Below the pieces are notes generated by a model, which was not told the DNA's origin, did not search any database, and saw only the letters and a program-made list of their open reading frames with translations. Of a stretch of DNA of 64,000 nt, positions 16,424-25,122 are shown one piece after another. Source of the stretch: Liquorilactobacillus uvarum DSM 19971 (GTDB lineage Bacteria > Bacillota > Bacilli > Lactobacillales > Lactobacillaceae). Position numbers and translations under genes: made by a program. The stretch is from NCBI RefSeq assembly GCF_001434935.1, contig NZ_AZEG01000012.1, positions 1-64,000 on the forward strand, read 5' to 3'. The first letter of the stretch is position 1; the number at the start of each line of letters is the position of its first letter.

Positions 16424-17322
16424 TGACAATGCCAGCAGTTATACCAAAGTTCAGATTATCAGAGAACACGCATACGGGGACCGTTGCTTTGAAGGTGGCT
16501 GATTTAGAGAAACAAACTCTTTTTTATCAAAATGTTATTGGGTTGAAGATAATACAAAAAACAGAAAAACAAAGTATTTTGGGAGCTGAAAACGATGAGA
16601 CTCCACTGCTTATTTTGAATAAAGTTGAGGATGCTGCTCCAGCTGCAAGAAAAACAGGACTGTATCATGTAGCTTTTCTTCTTCCAAGCCGCAGAGATTT
16701 AGGCAATGCTCTAATTCATTATTTGACAGTCAAAGCGCCTTTTATCGGAGCAAGTGATCATGGATACAGCGAGGCCCTTTATTTAACTGATCTAGAAAGT
16801 AATGGAATTGAAGTGTATCATGATAAACCTCGTCGTTACTGGGATGTACGTGAAGATGGTGAGATCCCGGCAATTACGATTGAAATGGATGCTCAAGGCG
16901 TTATTGATGCATCTGATAGGAAATGGAATGGATTCCCGCGGGGGACTAAAGTAGGCCATGTACACCTTAAAGTTTCAGAACTAAAAGCAACGCAGACCTT
17001 TTATAACGATATTTTAGGCTTGTCGCTAAAGACCAATTTTGGAAATCAAGCCAAATTTTTTGCAACAGGAAGTTACCATCATCATATTGGAACTAATATT
17101 TGGACAGGGAAGAATATTCCTGCTATGGATAAAAATGATATAGGCTTGGATTACTACACTTTTTTTGTTGAAAATACAATTGAATTGGCAAGGATAGAGC
17201 AGCATTGGCAAGAGCATGATGTTGTGTATGAAAAAGACAAGACCGGTGTTCTATCAATTACAGATCCAAATGGAATCAGTATTCAAATACAGATTGAGTC
17301 CTTCTGGGAAAGTACACAGTGA
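16423..17322 (+). CDS. VOC-family dioxygenase/glyoxalase-like protein (CatE-like)
   Basis: A 299-residue protein with two paired vicinal-oxygen-chelate modules: residues 10-120 (GTVALKVADLEKQTLFYQNVIGL, YHVAFLLPS, IEVYHDKPR) and 175-295 (VGHVHLKVSELKATQTFYNDILGL, SYHHHIGTNIW, ISIQIQIE). The H/E ligands match metal-dependent ring-cleavage or glyoxalase folds. ATG 16423 overlaps the upstream TGA, with AGAAAGG in front. Such proteins are often annotated as CatE/catechol dioxygenase, but the substrate in lactobacilli is not established. Confidence 0.8.
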   Translation: MTMPAVIPKFRLSENTHTGTVALKVADLEKQTLFYQNVIGLKIIQKTEKQSILGAENDETPLLILNKVEDAAPAARKTGLYHVAFLLPSRRDLGNALIHYLTVKAPFIGASDHGYSEALYLTDLESNGIEVYHDKPRRYWDVREDGEIPAITIEMDAQGVIDASDRKWNGFPRGTKVGHVHLKVSELKATQTFYNDILGLSLKTNFGNQAKFFATGSYHHHIGTNIWTGKNIPAMDKNDIGLDYYTFFVENTIELARIEQHWQEHDVVYEKDKTGVLSITDPNGISIQIQIESFWESTQ

Positions 17323-17361
17323 TTTTGGTTTCCATATTATATATATCACAGAAGTCAAAAT

Positions 17362-17407
17362 AAAAATCCAGCGAGAAATCTGATTAACAGTTTCTTGCTG
17401 GATTTTT
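17362..17407. terminator. Bidirectional terminator between convergent genes
   Basis: AAAAATCCAGCGAGAAA (17362-17378) pairs almost perfectly with TTTCTTGCTGGATTTTT (17391-17407). Its A and T flanks let it end transcription from the VOC gene (plus) and the oxidoreductase gene (minus). Confidence 0.88.
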
Positions 17408-17430
17408 GTGCTAAAGTAAAAATTAATTTT

Positions 17431-18765
17431 TTACAGCAGTTCCCATGAGGCCGAGCTAATAGTTGGGAAGAGATGAATTATGCGTTCAATTTGTTCTGGT
17501 TTCAGCTTAAGTTCAATAGCTGGGAGCAGGCTGTTAACAACATCTTCAGCATGTTCACTGACTTCTGTTGCACCGACAAGATGATGTGCTTTGTCGAAGA
17601 CAAGGGCGTTCTCACCAAATGTTTCACGTGTAACTTGACGATACCAGTTATCTAAGACATTGTTTTTAACCACTGTGTATTCATCGCTTTTTTCCGCTTC
17701 TTCAACAGGAACACCGACGCGTGCAATGCGTGGCGATGTGAAAACAACAGAAGGAATTGCTGGATAGTTGATAGCGGCACTCGTTTCACCAGCCAAAAGA
17801 TGCATTAAATAGGTTGATTCAAAAATAGCTGTTGGTGTTAATTTAGGTTGTGATTTCTTGATGACGTCTCCACTTGCATAAATATTGGGAATTGTTGTCT
17901 GAAGGTGATCATTAACGATAACACCGTCTTTATCATACTCAACACCGGTGTTTTCAAGCCCGATATTTTCAACATTGGGGATGCGGCCAGTTGCATCAAG
18001 AACCCAATCAACATGAACAGCTTTATTACCAGCATAATGAACAGTTGTTCCCATACCATGCTTTTCAAGACGCGATACAGCAGCATTACGTACAAAATGC
18101 ACACCTCGTTTTTCCAAATCGGCGATAATATGTTCGACGAATGGCTGATGAAACTTACGGAGAGCTTTTTGACCGTGCATTAAAATAGTAACTTCTGAAC
18201 CGAAGGCATTTGCAATTGTGGCGAACTCCAAACTAATGTAACCAGCACCGATAATTGCTATTTTAGCTGGCAATTCTTTTAAGTCCATGAATTCAGAGCT
18301 ATCATGTGCCAATTCACTACCGGGAATATCCATGTGGTGCGGGCGCAGCCCAGTTGCAATGACTATTTTAGCAGCAGTTGTACTTTGACCGTTGACATCA
18401 ACTGTGTGCTGATTTAGGAGTTTACCATGACCATGAAGAACAGTAACCTCGTTATTTTTTAGCAAGCCAGCTATAAAATCAGGCAGACCCTTAATAACAT
18501 CATGCTTATGCTTGACTGTCTCAGACCAATTCAATGCTACCGGTGCAGTGACAATACCTTGCAGATCCTCAGCCTGTCGTTGCAAGGGAACAGGGGCATC
18601 CAGCGTAATTTTGGCATTGCAGCCGCGATTGGGGCAAGTGCCACCAATCAAGCCGCTTTCAACGATGGCAACTTTGAAACCCTTAGCCGCTAAAGGTATA
18701 GCACCATCGAAAGTGCCATGGCCGCTTCCAAGATATAGGACATCATAATCGTACTCATTTTCCAA
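17431..18765 (-). CDS. Glutathione-reductase-like flavoprotein oxidoreductase lacking the usual catalytic His
   Basis: A 444-residue class I pyridine-nucleotide disulfide oxidoreductase. FAD site LYLGSGHGTFDGA, redox cysteines in GGTCPNRGCNAK (CxxxxC), NAD(P) site IIGAGYISLE, second FAD motif IYASGDV and a C-terminal dimer domain are all present. In glutathione reductases and lipoamide dehydrogenases the C-terminus carries HxHPTxSE; here it reads HLFPTISSA, so the catalytic base position is Phe. It therefore may not be a glutathione reductase; a metal-, RclA- or other acceptor-type reductase is possible. An AGGAGG ribosome site precedes the ATG. Confidence 0.8.
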   Translation of the reverse strand: MENEYDYDVLYLGSGHGTFDGAIPLAAKGFKVAIVESGLIGGTCPNRGCNAKITLDAPVPLQRQAEDLQGIVTAPVALNWSETVKHKHDVIKGLPDFIAGLLKNNEVTVLHGHGKLLNQHTVDVNGQSTTAAKIVIATGLRPHHMDIPGSELAHDSSEFMDLKELPAKIAIIGAGYISLEFATIANAFGSEVTILMHGQKALRKFHQPFVEHIIADLEKRGVHFVRNAAVSRLEKHGMGTTVHYAGNKAVHVDWVLDATGRIPNVENIGLENTGVEYDKDGVIVNDHLQTTIPNIYASGDVIKKSQPKLTPTAIFESTYLMHLLAGETSAAINYPAIPSVVFTSPRIARVGVPVEEAEKSDEYTVVKNNVLDNWYRQVTRETFGENALVFDKAHHLVGATEVSEHAEDVVNSLLPAIELKLKPEQIERIIHLFPTISSASWELL

Positions 18766-18871
18766 TATAACCAGCCTCCTATTGTTTTTTCTCTCTACTC
18801 AACAGTAGCGCAGGCCAGCTATTTGGACAAAGTAAATGCTCAATACACCAAAAGTATCAGTAATGATATTC

Positions 18872-20056
18872 CTAATCAGTTTCAGAAATGGTTTTTCTGA
18901 TTTGTTTATTTTGAAGAAAATCTAATGCAAATTGTTTGTAGAATTTGACTGCATTCAGATAGTCGCTTATTTCAACATATTCATTGCTTTGGTGCGAAGT
19001 ATTTGAACCGGGGCCAAGTTCGATACTATTAAAATCACCTTTCGCCTGCAAAAATTCAGCACCATCATTTGCACCGGAACTACCAGTTATCTTGGCTGCA
19101 GAGCCCAGAACGGTCTGATGTGTTTTTTGTGCAATTTTGATAATTTGCGAATCGGGTTTGCCAGAAATAGCTTCTTCAGGAAAACTATATGTAATTGCCA
19201 ACTTGAAACCTTCTTTTTGGTTTAACTCGGCAATGATTTTTTCCAATTCGTCATAAAAGTACTGGTTTGGATAATCTGGGATAGTACGGATATTCCCCAT
19301 CAATTCGGCATACGAAGGAATACTGTTGACCTGTTCACCACCTTTTATTTTAGTGATGTTATGAGTTACACCACCAAGAACAGGGTCAGTTTTGTTGAAC
19401 TTAAGGAGCCTTTCTAAAGCAAGATGGTAAAAAACAATTAGATTATCAATTGCATTGATTCCAAGCTGGGGTTCGGCACTGTGAGCCGTTTTGCCGTATG
19501 ATTTGACTTTGTAATCAATTACACCGCGTGCAGTATAGACAATATTTTGCATGTTAGAGGTCGGTTCAGCAACGAGTAGACCGGCTAGATTGTCAGCAAA
19601 TCCTTCCTTAGTCAGTTGAGCTGCACCGTATTCACCTGTTTCTTCTCCGACGGTTGCTAAAAGACGAATTTTTCCAGGAAGCTCTATTTTGTGTTCTAAC
19701 AGTTCAAGTAATGCAACTACGAGTGCTGCTAAACCACTTTTCATATCAGTAGCACCTCGGCCGTAAACTTTATCATCAGCAATTGTTGCGGAGAAAGGAT
19801 CATAGTTCCAATCTTCAAGGTTTCCAGGTGCAACAACATCCATGTGACCGGTCAGTCCTAGCATTGGGCCTTTATTTTTGCCGATTGTCAGCACAAGATT
19901 GTCTCTGTTAGGGGCATAAGCGATTTTTTGAATATCAACTTCAGGGAATTTGGAAAATAGTGAACTTATATAATCTGCAACTTGAGTTTCATTGGAGTTA
20001 ACTGAATTAATTTGAATAATTTTTTGGAGGATCTCAATTTTTTTCTGGTCATTCAT
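18872..20056 (-). CDS. ArgE/DapE-family metallo-deacylase, copy 1
   Basis: A 394-residue M20-family zinc amidohydrolase. Metal and catalytic motifs are GHMDVV, GRGATDMKSGLAA, ATVGEETGEYGA and a late HQSNEYV. Annotation usually alternates between succinyl-diaminopimelate desuccinylase and acetylornithine deacetylase. The arg operon in this window uses ArgJ, which removes the need for acetylornithine deacetylase, so a DapE or general N-acyl amino acid role is more likely. ATG 20056 with GAGG upstream is preferred to GTG 20065. A paralogue lies at 32417. Confidence 0.82.
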   Translation of the reverse strand: MNDQKKIEILQKIIQINSVNSNETQVADYISSLFSKFPEVDIQKIAYAPNRDNLVLTIGKNKGPMLGLTGHMDVVAPGNLEDWNYDPFSATIADDKVYGRGATDMKSGLAALVVALLELLEHKIELPGKIRLLATVGEETGEYGAAQLTKEGFADNLAGLLVAEPTSNMQNIVYTARGVIDYKVKSYGKTAHSAEPQLGINAIDNLIVFYHLALERLLKFNKTDPVLGGVTHNITKIKGGEQVNSIPSYAELMGNIRTIPDYPNQYFYDELEKIIAELNQKEGFKLAITYSFPEEAISGKPDSQIIKIAQKTHQTVLGSAAKITGSSGANDGAEFLQAKGDFNSIELGPGSNTSHQSNEYVEISDYLNAVKFYKQFALDFLQNKQIRKTISETD

Positions 20057-20202
20057 TATTTGCACCTCATTGATATATATTAAAAGTCTTAATTTTACTC
20101 ATTTTGTAATTATACACTTTTTATGAATTCTTTCACGTTAAAATGATTAAAAAACCATATTTTGAATATTGAACTTTGGAATCAGAGAAATGACAAAGTA
20201 TT

Positions 20203-20211
20203 TGTTATACT
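20203..20211 (+). promoter_or_regulatory. Extended -10 promoter of mutT-helicase pair
   Basis: TGTTATACT is an extended -10 element (TGn plus TATACT, 20206-20211) about 40 bases before the mutT start. No good -35 is present, which extended -10 promoters can tolerate. Confidence 0.45.
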
Positions 20212-20250
20212 CAATGCATATAGGAATAATGAAAGGATAAGGCAGCTAAA

Positions 20251-20670
20251 TTGAAAAAAGAAATTTATGTAGTGGGCGCAGCATTGCTTAATGATAATCG
20301 AATTCTAGCAGCAAAAAGAAAAAATAATCGGACTCTAGGAGGGATGTGGGAATTTCCTGGCGGCAAAATCAAAGAAAATGAGACCCCACAAGAAGCTCTT
20401 AAAAGAGAGCTTGAGGAGGAATTTTCTGACAAAATTATCATTGGGCCGCAAGCTGCAGTAACGGCGGATTACGAGTATAGCTTTGGAAGGGTTCATTTAA
20501 CGGTTTATTATGCAAAATTGCTGACTCAAAACTTTAATCTGGTCGCGCATAGCCAGATTTGTTGGGTTAGATCATCAGAATTACGCAGCTTGGAATGGCC
20601 GCCGGTTGATTGGCCGATTATTGAAAAAATTGCACAGACTGATTTGAGAAGGGTGAATTTTGATGACTGA
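20251..20670 (+). CDS. mutT: NUDIX hydrolase, MutT-like
   Basis: A 139-residue NUDIX protein, probably removing oxidised nucleotides such as 8-oxo-dGTP. The Nudix box runs through GGKIKENETPQEALKRELEEEF (about residues 37-58), and the early GAALLNDNRILAAKR fits the MutT subgroup. It starts at TTG 20251 with a weak AAGG upstream. It overlaps the next gene by 8 bases (ATG 20663, stop 20668-20670), so the two are coupled. The pairing with a helicase suggests a nucleic-acid damage theme. Confidence 0.85.
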   Translation: MKKEIYVVGAALLNDNRILAAKRKNNRTLGGMWEFPGGKIKENETPQEALKRELEEEFSDKIIIGPQAAVTADYEYSFGRVHLTVYYAKLLTQNFNLVAHSQICWVRSSELRSLEWPPVDWPIIEKIAQTDLRRVNFDD

Positions 20671-23593
20671 TATTATAAAGAACGAGCTGCAATCTGCTAT
20701 TTTAAATGGTTACGTTGATCGGAATCAAAATTACGCAGCAGCCGAATTTTCTCCGCAGTTATTGAATAACAGTGAGCAAGAGACAGTTTGGGAACGTATC
20801 AGATTTGAATTAAATAGCTGTTCAAGTTTTACTTTTGCGGTTGCTTTTATTACCGATGATATACTGACACCACTGAAAGCCGTACTTGTCGATCTCAATT
20901 CACATGGTGTTCAGGGAAAGATTTTAACTTCAAATTATTTGTATTTTAACCACCCAAAGGTATTTGCCGAACTGCTGAAAATTCCGAACGTGAATGTTAG
21001 AATAGTGCGACAACCAGGTTTTCATGCTAAGGGTTATTTATTTCAACATGCAAAGCAGAATTATCAGTCAGTGATCATTGGCAGTTCTAATCTGACAAGA
21101 GCGGCATTGCTGCGCAATTATGAGTGGAATATACGTTTTACTTCGTATGCAGAAGGAGCAATCACTAAGCAGATCAACACTGAAATTTCACGTACTTGGA
21201 CAGAAGCCGAACCGTTGACATCCAAATGGCTAAATGAATATGAACATCTTTTTTCAGAAAAAAGAGTTGAAATTGTTGAAGGAACAGATCGACTTAACGA
21301 GCGAAAAGCATTATATTCAACGGATTCAGTGATTGCACCAAATAAAATGCAACAACACGCTTTGCAAAAATTACAGGAGTTGCGTCAGACCGGCGAGCAG
21401 CGTGGTTTGGTTATTTCCGCGACTGGAACAGGTAAAACATACCTGGGTGCCTTTGATGTCAGTCAATTTAAACCACATCGTTTTTTATTTATCGTCCATC
21501 GTGAACAGATTTTGGAAAAATCCCGTTCAAGCTTTCATAAAGTGCTTGGTGGTCCAGCAAGTGACTACGGTATTTTATCGGGTCATCACACTGATAAAAA
21601 AGCAAAGTATTTGTTTGCAACAATTCAAACACTTTCTAAGTTAGAAAGGCTTAAACAATTTGATCCAGATGAGTTTGATTATATTCTTATTGATGAGGCG
21701 CATCGAACCGGTTCCGAAAGCTATCGTCGCGTATTAGCTTATTTTAAGCCGGAGTTCTGTCTGGGAATGACAGCGACACCAGAACGAACTGATGATTTTA
21801 ACGTTTATCAATTATTTGATTATAATATTGCTTATGAGATCAGGTTGCAGGATGCGTTGAATGAACGGATGTTAGCACCATTTCATTATGTCGGACTTCA
21901 AGATTATGAATATCAGGGGAAACTAATTGATGACAAAGCACCTTTGCGGCACTTAGCTTCCGAACCACGAATCGATTATGTGCTGCAACAGTTGGAATAT
22001 TACGGGTGTTCAGGTGACAAAGTCCATGGGCTGCTTTTTTGCAGTCGTCAAAAAGAGGCATATGAACTGGCAAAGCTGATGACCCAAAAGGGCCACCCAG
22101 CAATTGCACTTACAGATGAGACGATTAAAGTACGTGAAGAAACGATTAAAATGCTTGAAAATGGAGAAATCGAATACATAGTGACTGTTAATATTTTTAA
22201 CGAAGGAATTGATATTCCATGTCTTAATCAGATTGTGATGCTGCGTAATACTCAATCTAGTATAGTATTTATTCAGCAGCTTGGACGTGGTTTGCGCAAG
22301 TTTCCGCATAAGGACTATGTAACGATTTTGGATTTTATTGGAAATTACAAAAATAATTATTTAATACCAATGGCATTAACAGGAGACAGGTCGCGGAGCA
22401 AGGATAGCGCACGTGCTGAAGTTAGTATGCAACCAACTATTGGAATTTCTACGATCAACTTCACTGAAATTGCACGGCAGCAGATATATGCTTCGATTCA
22501 AGCAACTAAGCTTGATTCATTGATGGAGATGCGCAAAGATTATCAGGAATTAAAACGCAAGATTGGAAGAATTCCCTTACTTATTGATTTTGAGAAGTAT
22601 GGTTCAATTGATCCAATGGTTTTTGCAAATAGTAATCTTTTTCCTAATTACTATCATTTCCTTTTAAAAATGAAAGAAGATATCAAGTTGGTTCCTTATC
22701 AAGATCAGACTCTATACTTTTTAACAAAGGAATTATTAAATGGGATGAGGAGTCACGAACTGTTGTTATTACAAGAATTGGAGAAAAATAGCATGATTAC
22801 GGAAGCAAAATTTGCTAACTTATTGCATACTGAAGGATGTTATGCAGATAATGCTGTTTTGAAATCAGTAGATACAATTCTAAGTCTTGAATTTTTTCAT
22901 GTTAAAGCAGGCAAGAAATTTAAATCAGCTAGATATGGTGGAGAACCATTAGTTTATCATGAAGAGGGGAGATATTATTTGAATCAGCGGCTTTTAAAGA
23001 TGCTCGACACAAATACATCTTTCAAGTGTTTGTTTAATGACGTTATTAAAACAGGTTTGACACAGGCAAAAAGGTTTGATCATTCAACTCCTTTTACTCT
23101 CTATCAAAAGTACACGCGCAAAGATGTTTGTCGTCTTTTGAATTGGAAAAAAGATGTGAGTGCACCAATGTATGGATATCGTGTTGGTAGAAATGACTGT
23201 CCTATTTTTATAACTTACACAAAGGATACGAGTGGCAAACGTAAGGGTGAAAACTATGAGAACGAATTTCTAAGTACATCTATTATTCACTGGTTTACGC
23301 GCAGCCCGCGTCATCTTTATTCGGATGAAGTACAGAGATTGTTGCAAACTGACAAGGAAGGAAAACCGGTTGTAAAAATTCACTTATTTGTCAAAAAAAG
23401 TGATGCTGAAGGCAAAGATTTTTTTTATTTGGGCGAGAGTGAAATAATCAGAAGCTCAGCATCGGAAAAAATGATTCTAGGTAAAAATGGACGCAAAAAA
23501 GCAATTGTAGCCTTGGATCTACGGCTTAAAGTACCTGTACAGCAGCGCTATTACACGATGCTGACTGCTGGAGATGATAAAATAAATAGTTGA
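20663..23593 (+). CDS. PLD-nuclease/DEAD-helicase/DUF3427 protein
   Basis: A 976-residue multidomain protein. The N-terminus is PLD-like (FHAKGYLF near residue 120, GSSNLTRAAL near 139). A superfamily 2 helicase follows: ATGTGKT near 252, LIDEAHRTGS near 342, MTATPERTD, NIFNEGIDIP and QQLGRGLRK near 537. The last 370 residues match the DUF3427 region (YGYRVGRNDCPIF, HLFVKKSDAEGKDFFYLGE). The PLD domain shows one HxK rather than an obvious HKD pair. A DNA processing role, in repair or defence, is inferred. ATG 20663 has AGAAGGG upstream. Confidence 0.88.
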   Translation: MTDIIKNELQSAILNGYVDRNQNYAAAEFSPQLLNNSEQETVWERIRFELNSCSSFTFAVAFITDDILTPLKAVLVDLNSHGVQGKILTSNYLYFNHPKVFAELLKIPNVNVRIVRQPGFHAKGYLFQHAKQNYQSVIIGSSNLTRAALLRNYEWNIRFTSYAEGAITKQINTEISRTWTEAEPLTSKWLNEYEHLFSEKRVEIVEGTDRLNERKALYSTDSVIAPNKMQQHALQKLQELRQTGEQRGLVISATGTGKTYLGAFDVSQFKPHRFLFIVHREQILEKSRSSFHKVLGGPASDYGILSGHHTDKKAKYLFATIQTLSKLERLKQFDPDEFDYILIDEAHRTGSESYRRVLAYFKPEFCLGMTATPERTDDFNVYQLFDYNIAYEIRLQDALNERMLAPFHYVGLQDYEYQGKLIDDKAPLRHLASEPRIDYVLQQLEYYGCSGDKVHGLLFCSRQKEAYELAKLMTQKGHPAIALTDETIKVREETIKMLENGEIEYIVTVNIFNEGIDIPCLNQIVMLRNTQSSIVFIQQLGRGLRKFPHKDYVTILDFIGNYKNNYLIPMALTGDRSRSKDSARAEVSMQPTIGISTINFTEIARQQIYASIQATKLDSLMEMRKDYQELKRKIGRIPLLIDFEKYGSIDPMVFANSNLFPNYYHFLLKMKEDIKLVPYQDQTLYFLTKELLNGMRSHELLLLQELEKNSMITEAKFANLLHTEGCYADNAVLKSVDTILSLEFFHVKAGKKFKSARYGGEPLVYHEEGRYYLNQRLLKMLDTNTSFKCLFNDVIKTGLTQAKRFDHSTPFTLYQKYTRKDVCRLLNWKKDVSAPMYGYRVGRNDCPIFITYTKDTSGKRKGENYENEFLSTSIIHWFTRSPRHLYSDEVQRLLQTDKEGKPVVKIHLFVKKSDAEGKDFFYLGESEIIRSSASEKMILGKNGRKKAIVALDLRLKVPVQQRYYTMLTAGDDKINS

Positions 23594-23626
23594 CTTATGA
23601 TATCTTAATGATATCATAAGGATATC
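23590..23626 (+). promoter_or_regulatory. Promoter overlapped by 11-bp-phased operator repeats
   Basis: TGATATC at 23598 and 23609 and GGATATC at 23620 recur with exact 11-bp spacing. The first two lie inside a perfect inverted repeat, CTTATGATATC-TTAAT-GATATCATAAG (23594-23620). A promoter, TTGACT (23590-23595) and TATCAT (23612-23617) with a 16-bp spacer, is covered by the repeats. Tandem, helically phased sites are typical for ribbon-helix-helix repressors, and the next gene encodes one, so autoregulation is likely. Confidence 0.65.
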
Positions 23627-23663
23627 AATTGAAAAGATCTCAACTTGCAAGGAAGTGATCATC

Positions 23664-24008
23664 TTGGATAAGATGGCAACATTTTTATTGCGTTTGCCGC
23701 AAGATTTGAAGAAAAGGCTTGAGGAAAGCGCAAAAAAGCAAAATAGAAGCGTTAACAGCATGCTGCAGACAATGATTGAAGATGAATTGGGAATGGCTGA
23801 TAAGCCAGTTACCTCACTTGAACATCGTCAATTCATTGGTCAAGTTATTTCGAGTAAGCAGATTGATCAGGATAATGGTTTGGTACAGGTTAACGGAATT
23901 TTCTATCGTTATTTGATTGAAAGTAATTTGGATTTTGATTCACGTAAGAGCTATATCGTGATTGAAGCAAATGGCAACATATTAACGCTGAGACCGGTTG
24001 AACTTTGA
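23664..24008 (+). CDS. Ribbon-helix-helix protein fused to an NfeD-like OB domain
   Basis: A 114-residue protein. Residues 4-45 are an Arc/CopG-type ribbon-helix-helix (ATFLLRLPQDLKKRLEESA, RSVNSMLQTMIEDEL). The last 60 residues, with LVQVNGIFYRYLIES and YIVIEANGNILTLRPVEL, resemble the OB-fold C-terminal domain of NfeD, the usual partner of stomatin-type SPFH proteins. The next gene encodes such a protein 31 bases on. The TTG 23664 start has AAGGAAG at good distance; GTG 23655 and ATG 23673 fit less well. The RHH call is firm; the NfeD-like call is my reading of motif and context. Confidence 0.7.
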   Translation: MDKMATFLLRLPQDLKKRLEESAKKQNRSVNSMLQTMIEDELGMADKPVTSLEHRQFIGQVISSKQIDQDNGLVQVNGIFYRYLIESNLDFDSRKSYIVIEANGNILTLRPVEL

Positions 24009-24039
24009 TCGTGTCTGGCGCAATAAGGGAGATTTTATA

Positions 24040-24855
24040 TTGTTTGGAGTTAAGATTGTGCAACAGAATTGTCAGGGATTAGTAGAGACTTTAGGAAAGT
24101 ATCGGAGAAATGTTGAAGCGGGGCTGCATTTTTATATTCCACTAGCTCAGCGAATCCGCTCAGTCAACCTAGCAATGAGGCCATTGCAGCTATCGCAGTA
24201 TTCGGTTATCACTAAAGATAATGCGGATATCAAAGCGAGTGTGACACTTAACTATCATGTTACTGATGCACAAAAATACACTTACGAAAATACTGATTCA
24301 GTTGAATCAATGGCTCAATTAGTTCGAGGCCATTTACGTGACATTATCGGGCGCCTAGACTTAACAGACGCATTAGGCTCAACATCGAAAATAAATGCAG
24401 ATCTTGCCGCTGCAATTGGAGATTTAACAAACGTTTATGGAATCAATGTTGATCGTGTCAATATCGATGAATTGACCCCCTCTACTGCAATTCAAGAAGC
24501 GATGGATAAACAATTAACTGCTGATCGTGAACGAATTGCAACGATTGCTAAGGCGCAAGGACAGGCACAAAATATTAAGCTGACAACAGATGCTCAAAAT
24601 AGAGCACTCATTGAAACAGCACAGGCGCAAGCTCAGGCTACTAAAACACGCGCAGACGCCGAAAGTTATCGAATCAATAAGATTCAAGACAGCTTGAGAG
24701 ATGTTAATGGTAATTACTTTAAGGATCAAAGCATTCATGCTTTCGAAGGCTTAGCAAACTCCAATACTAACTTAGTCGTGCTGTCTAAAGATGAGATGAC
24801 AACTTTAGGACAAGTGCCAGTCATTAAAAAAATGTTGGATCAAGAAAGCAAATAG
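24040..24855 (+). CDS. SPFH (stomatin/prohibitin-like) protein without a membrane anchor
   Basis: A 271-residue SPFH-domain protein: VKIVQQNCQGLVETLGKYRRNVEAGLHFYIP matches the start of stomatin-like proteins, followed by the PHB domain and a coiled, Ala/Gln-rich region (AKAQGQAQNIKL, TAQAQAQATKTRAD). Stomatin homologues usually carry an N-terminal membrane helix; from TTG 24040 (AAGGGAG upstream) the protein has none. The longer frame from 23998 adds polar residues only and no ribosome site. It probably oligomerises beneath the membrane or recruits through its neighbour. Confidence 0.85.
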   Translation: MFGVKIVQQNCQGLVETLGKYRRNVEAGLHFYIPLAQRIRSVNLAMRPLQLSQYSVITKDNADIKASVTLNYHVTDAQKYTYENTDSVESMAQLVRGHLRDIIGRLDLTDALGSTSKINADLAAAIGDLTNVYGINVDRVNIDELTPSTAIQEAMDKQLTADRERIATIAKAQGQAQNIKLTTDAQNRALIETAQAQAQATKTRADAESYRINKIQDSLRDVNGNYFKDQSIHAFEGLANSNTNLVVLSKDEMTTLGQVPVIKKMLDQESK

Positions 24856-24907
24856 ATGCCGCAATTGAAAAACGGTAGTGTGACAAAGATAAACTAATTT
24901 GAACGAG

Positions 24908-24945
24908 AGCTGGGTTAAAAGTTATTTTGACTCAGCTTTTTTATT
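24908..24945 (+). terminator. Terminator after the SPFH gene
   Basis: AGCTGGGTTAAAA (24908-24920) pairs with TTTTGACTCAGCT (24925-24937), followed by a T run. Confidence 0.85.
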
Positions 24946-25122
24946 TATCTCTATTATGCGAGTTAACGGGTTTTAAAAGTTGGTTTTCCACATTTTTTTG
25001 TTTAAAATATCAAATGTTGGAATAAGCGAAATATTGTTGGGATTCAAGAACCTGATGTCAAACTTTAACAGCGGTTAATGCTACAATAAAAGTAGATTGT
25101 TCCTGTTAAGGAGGAACTTATA

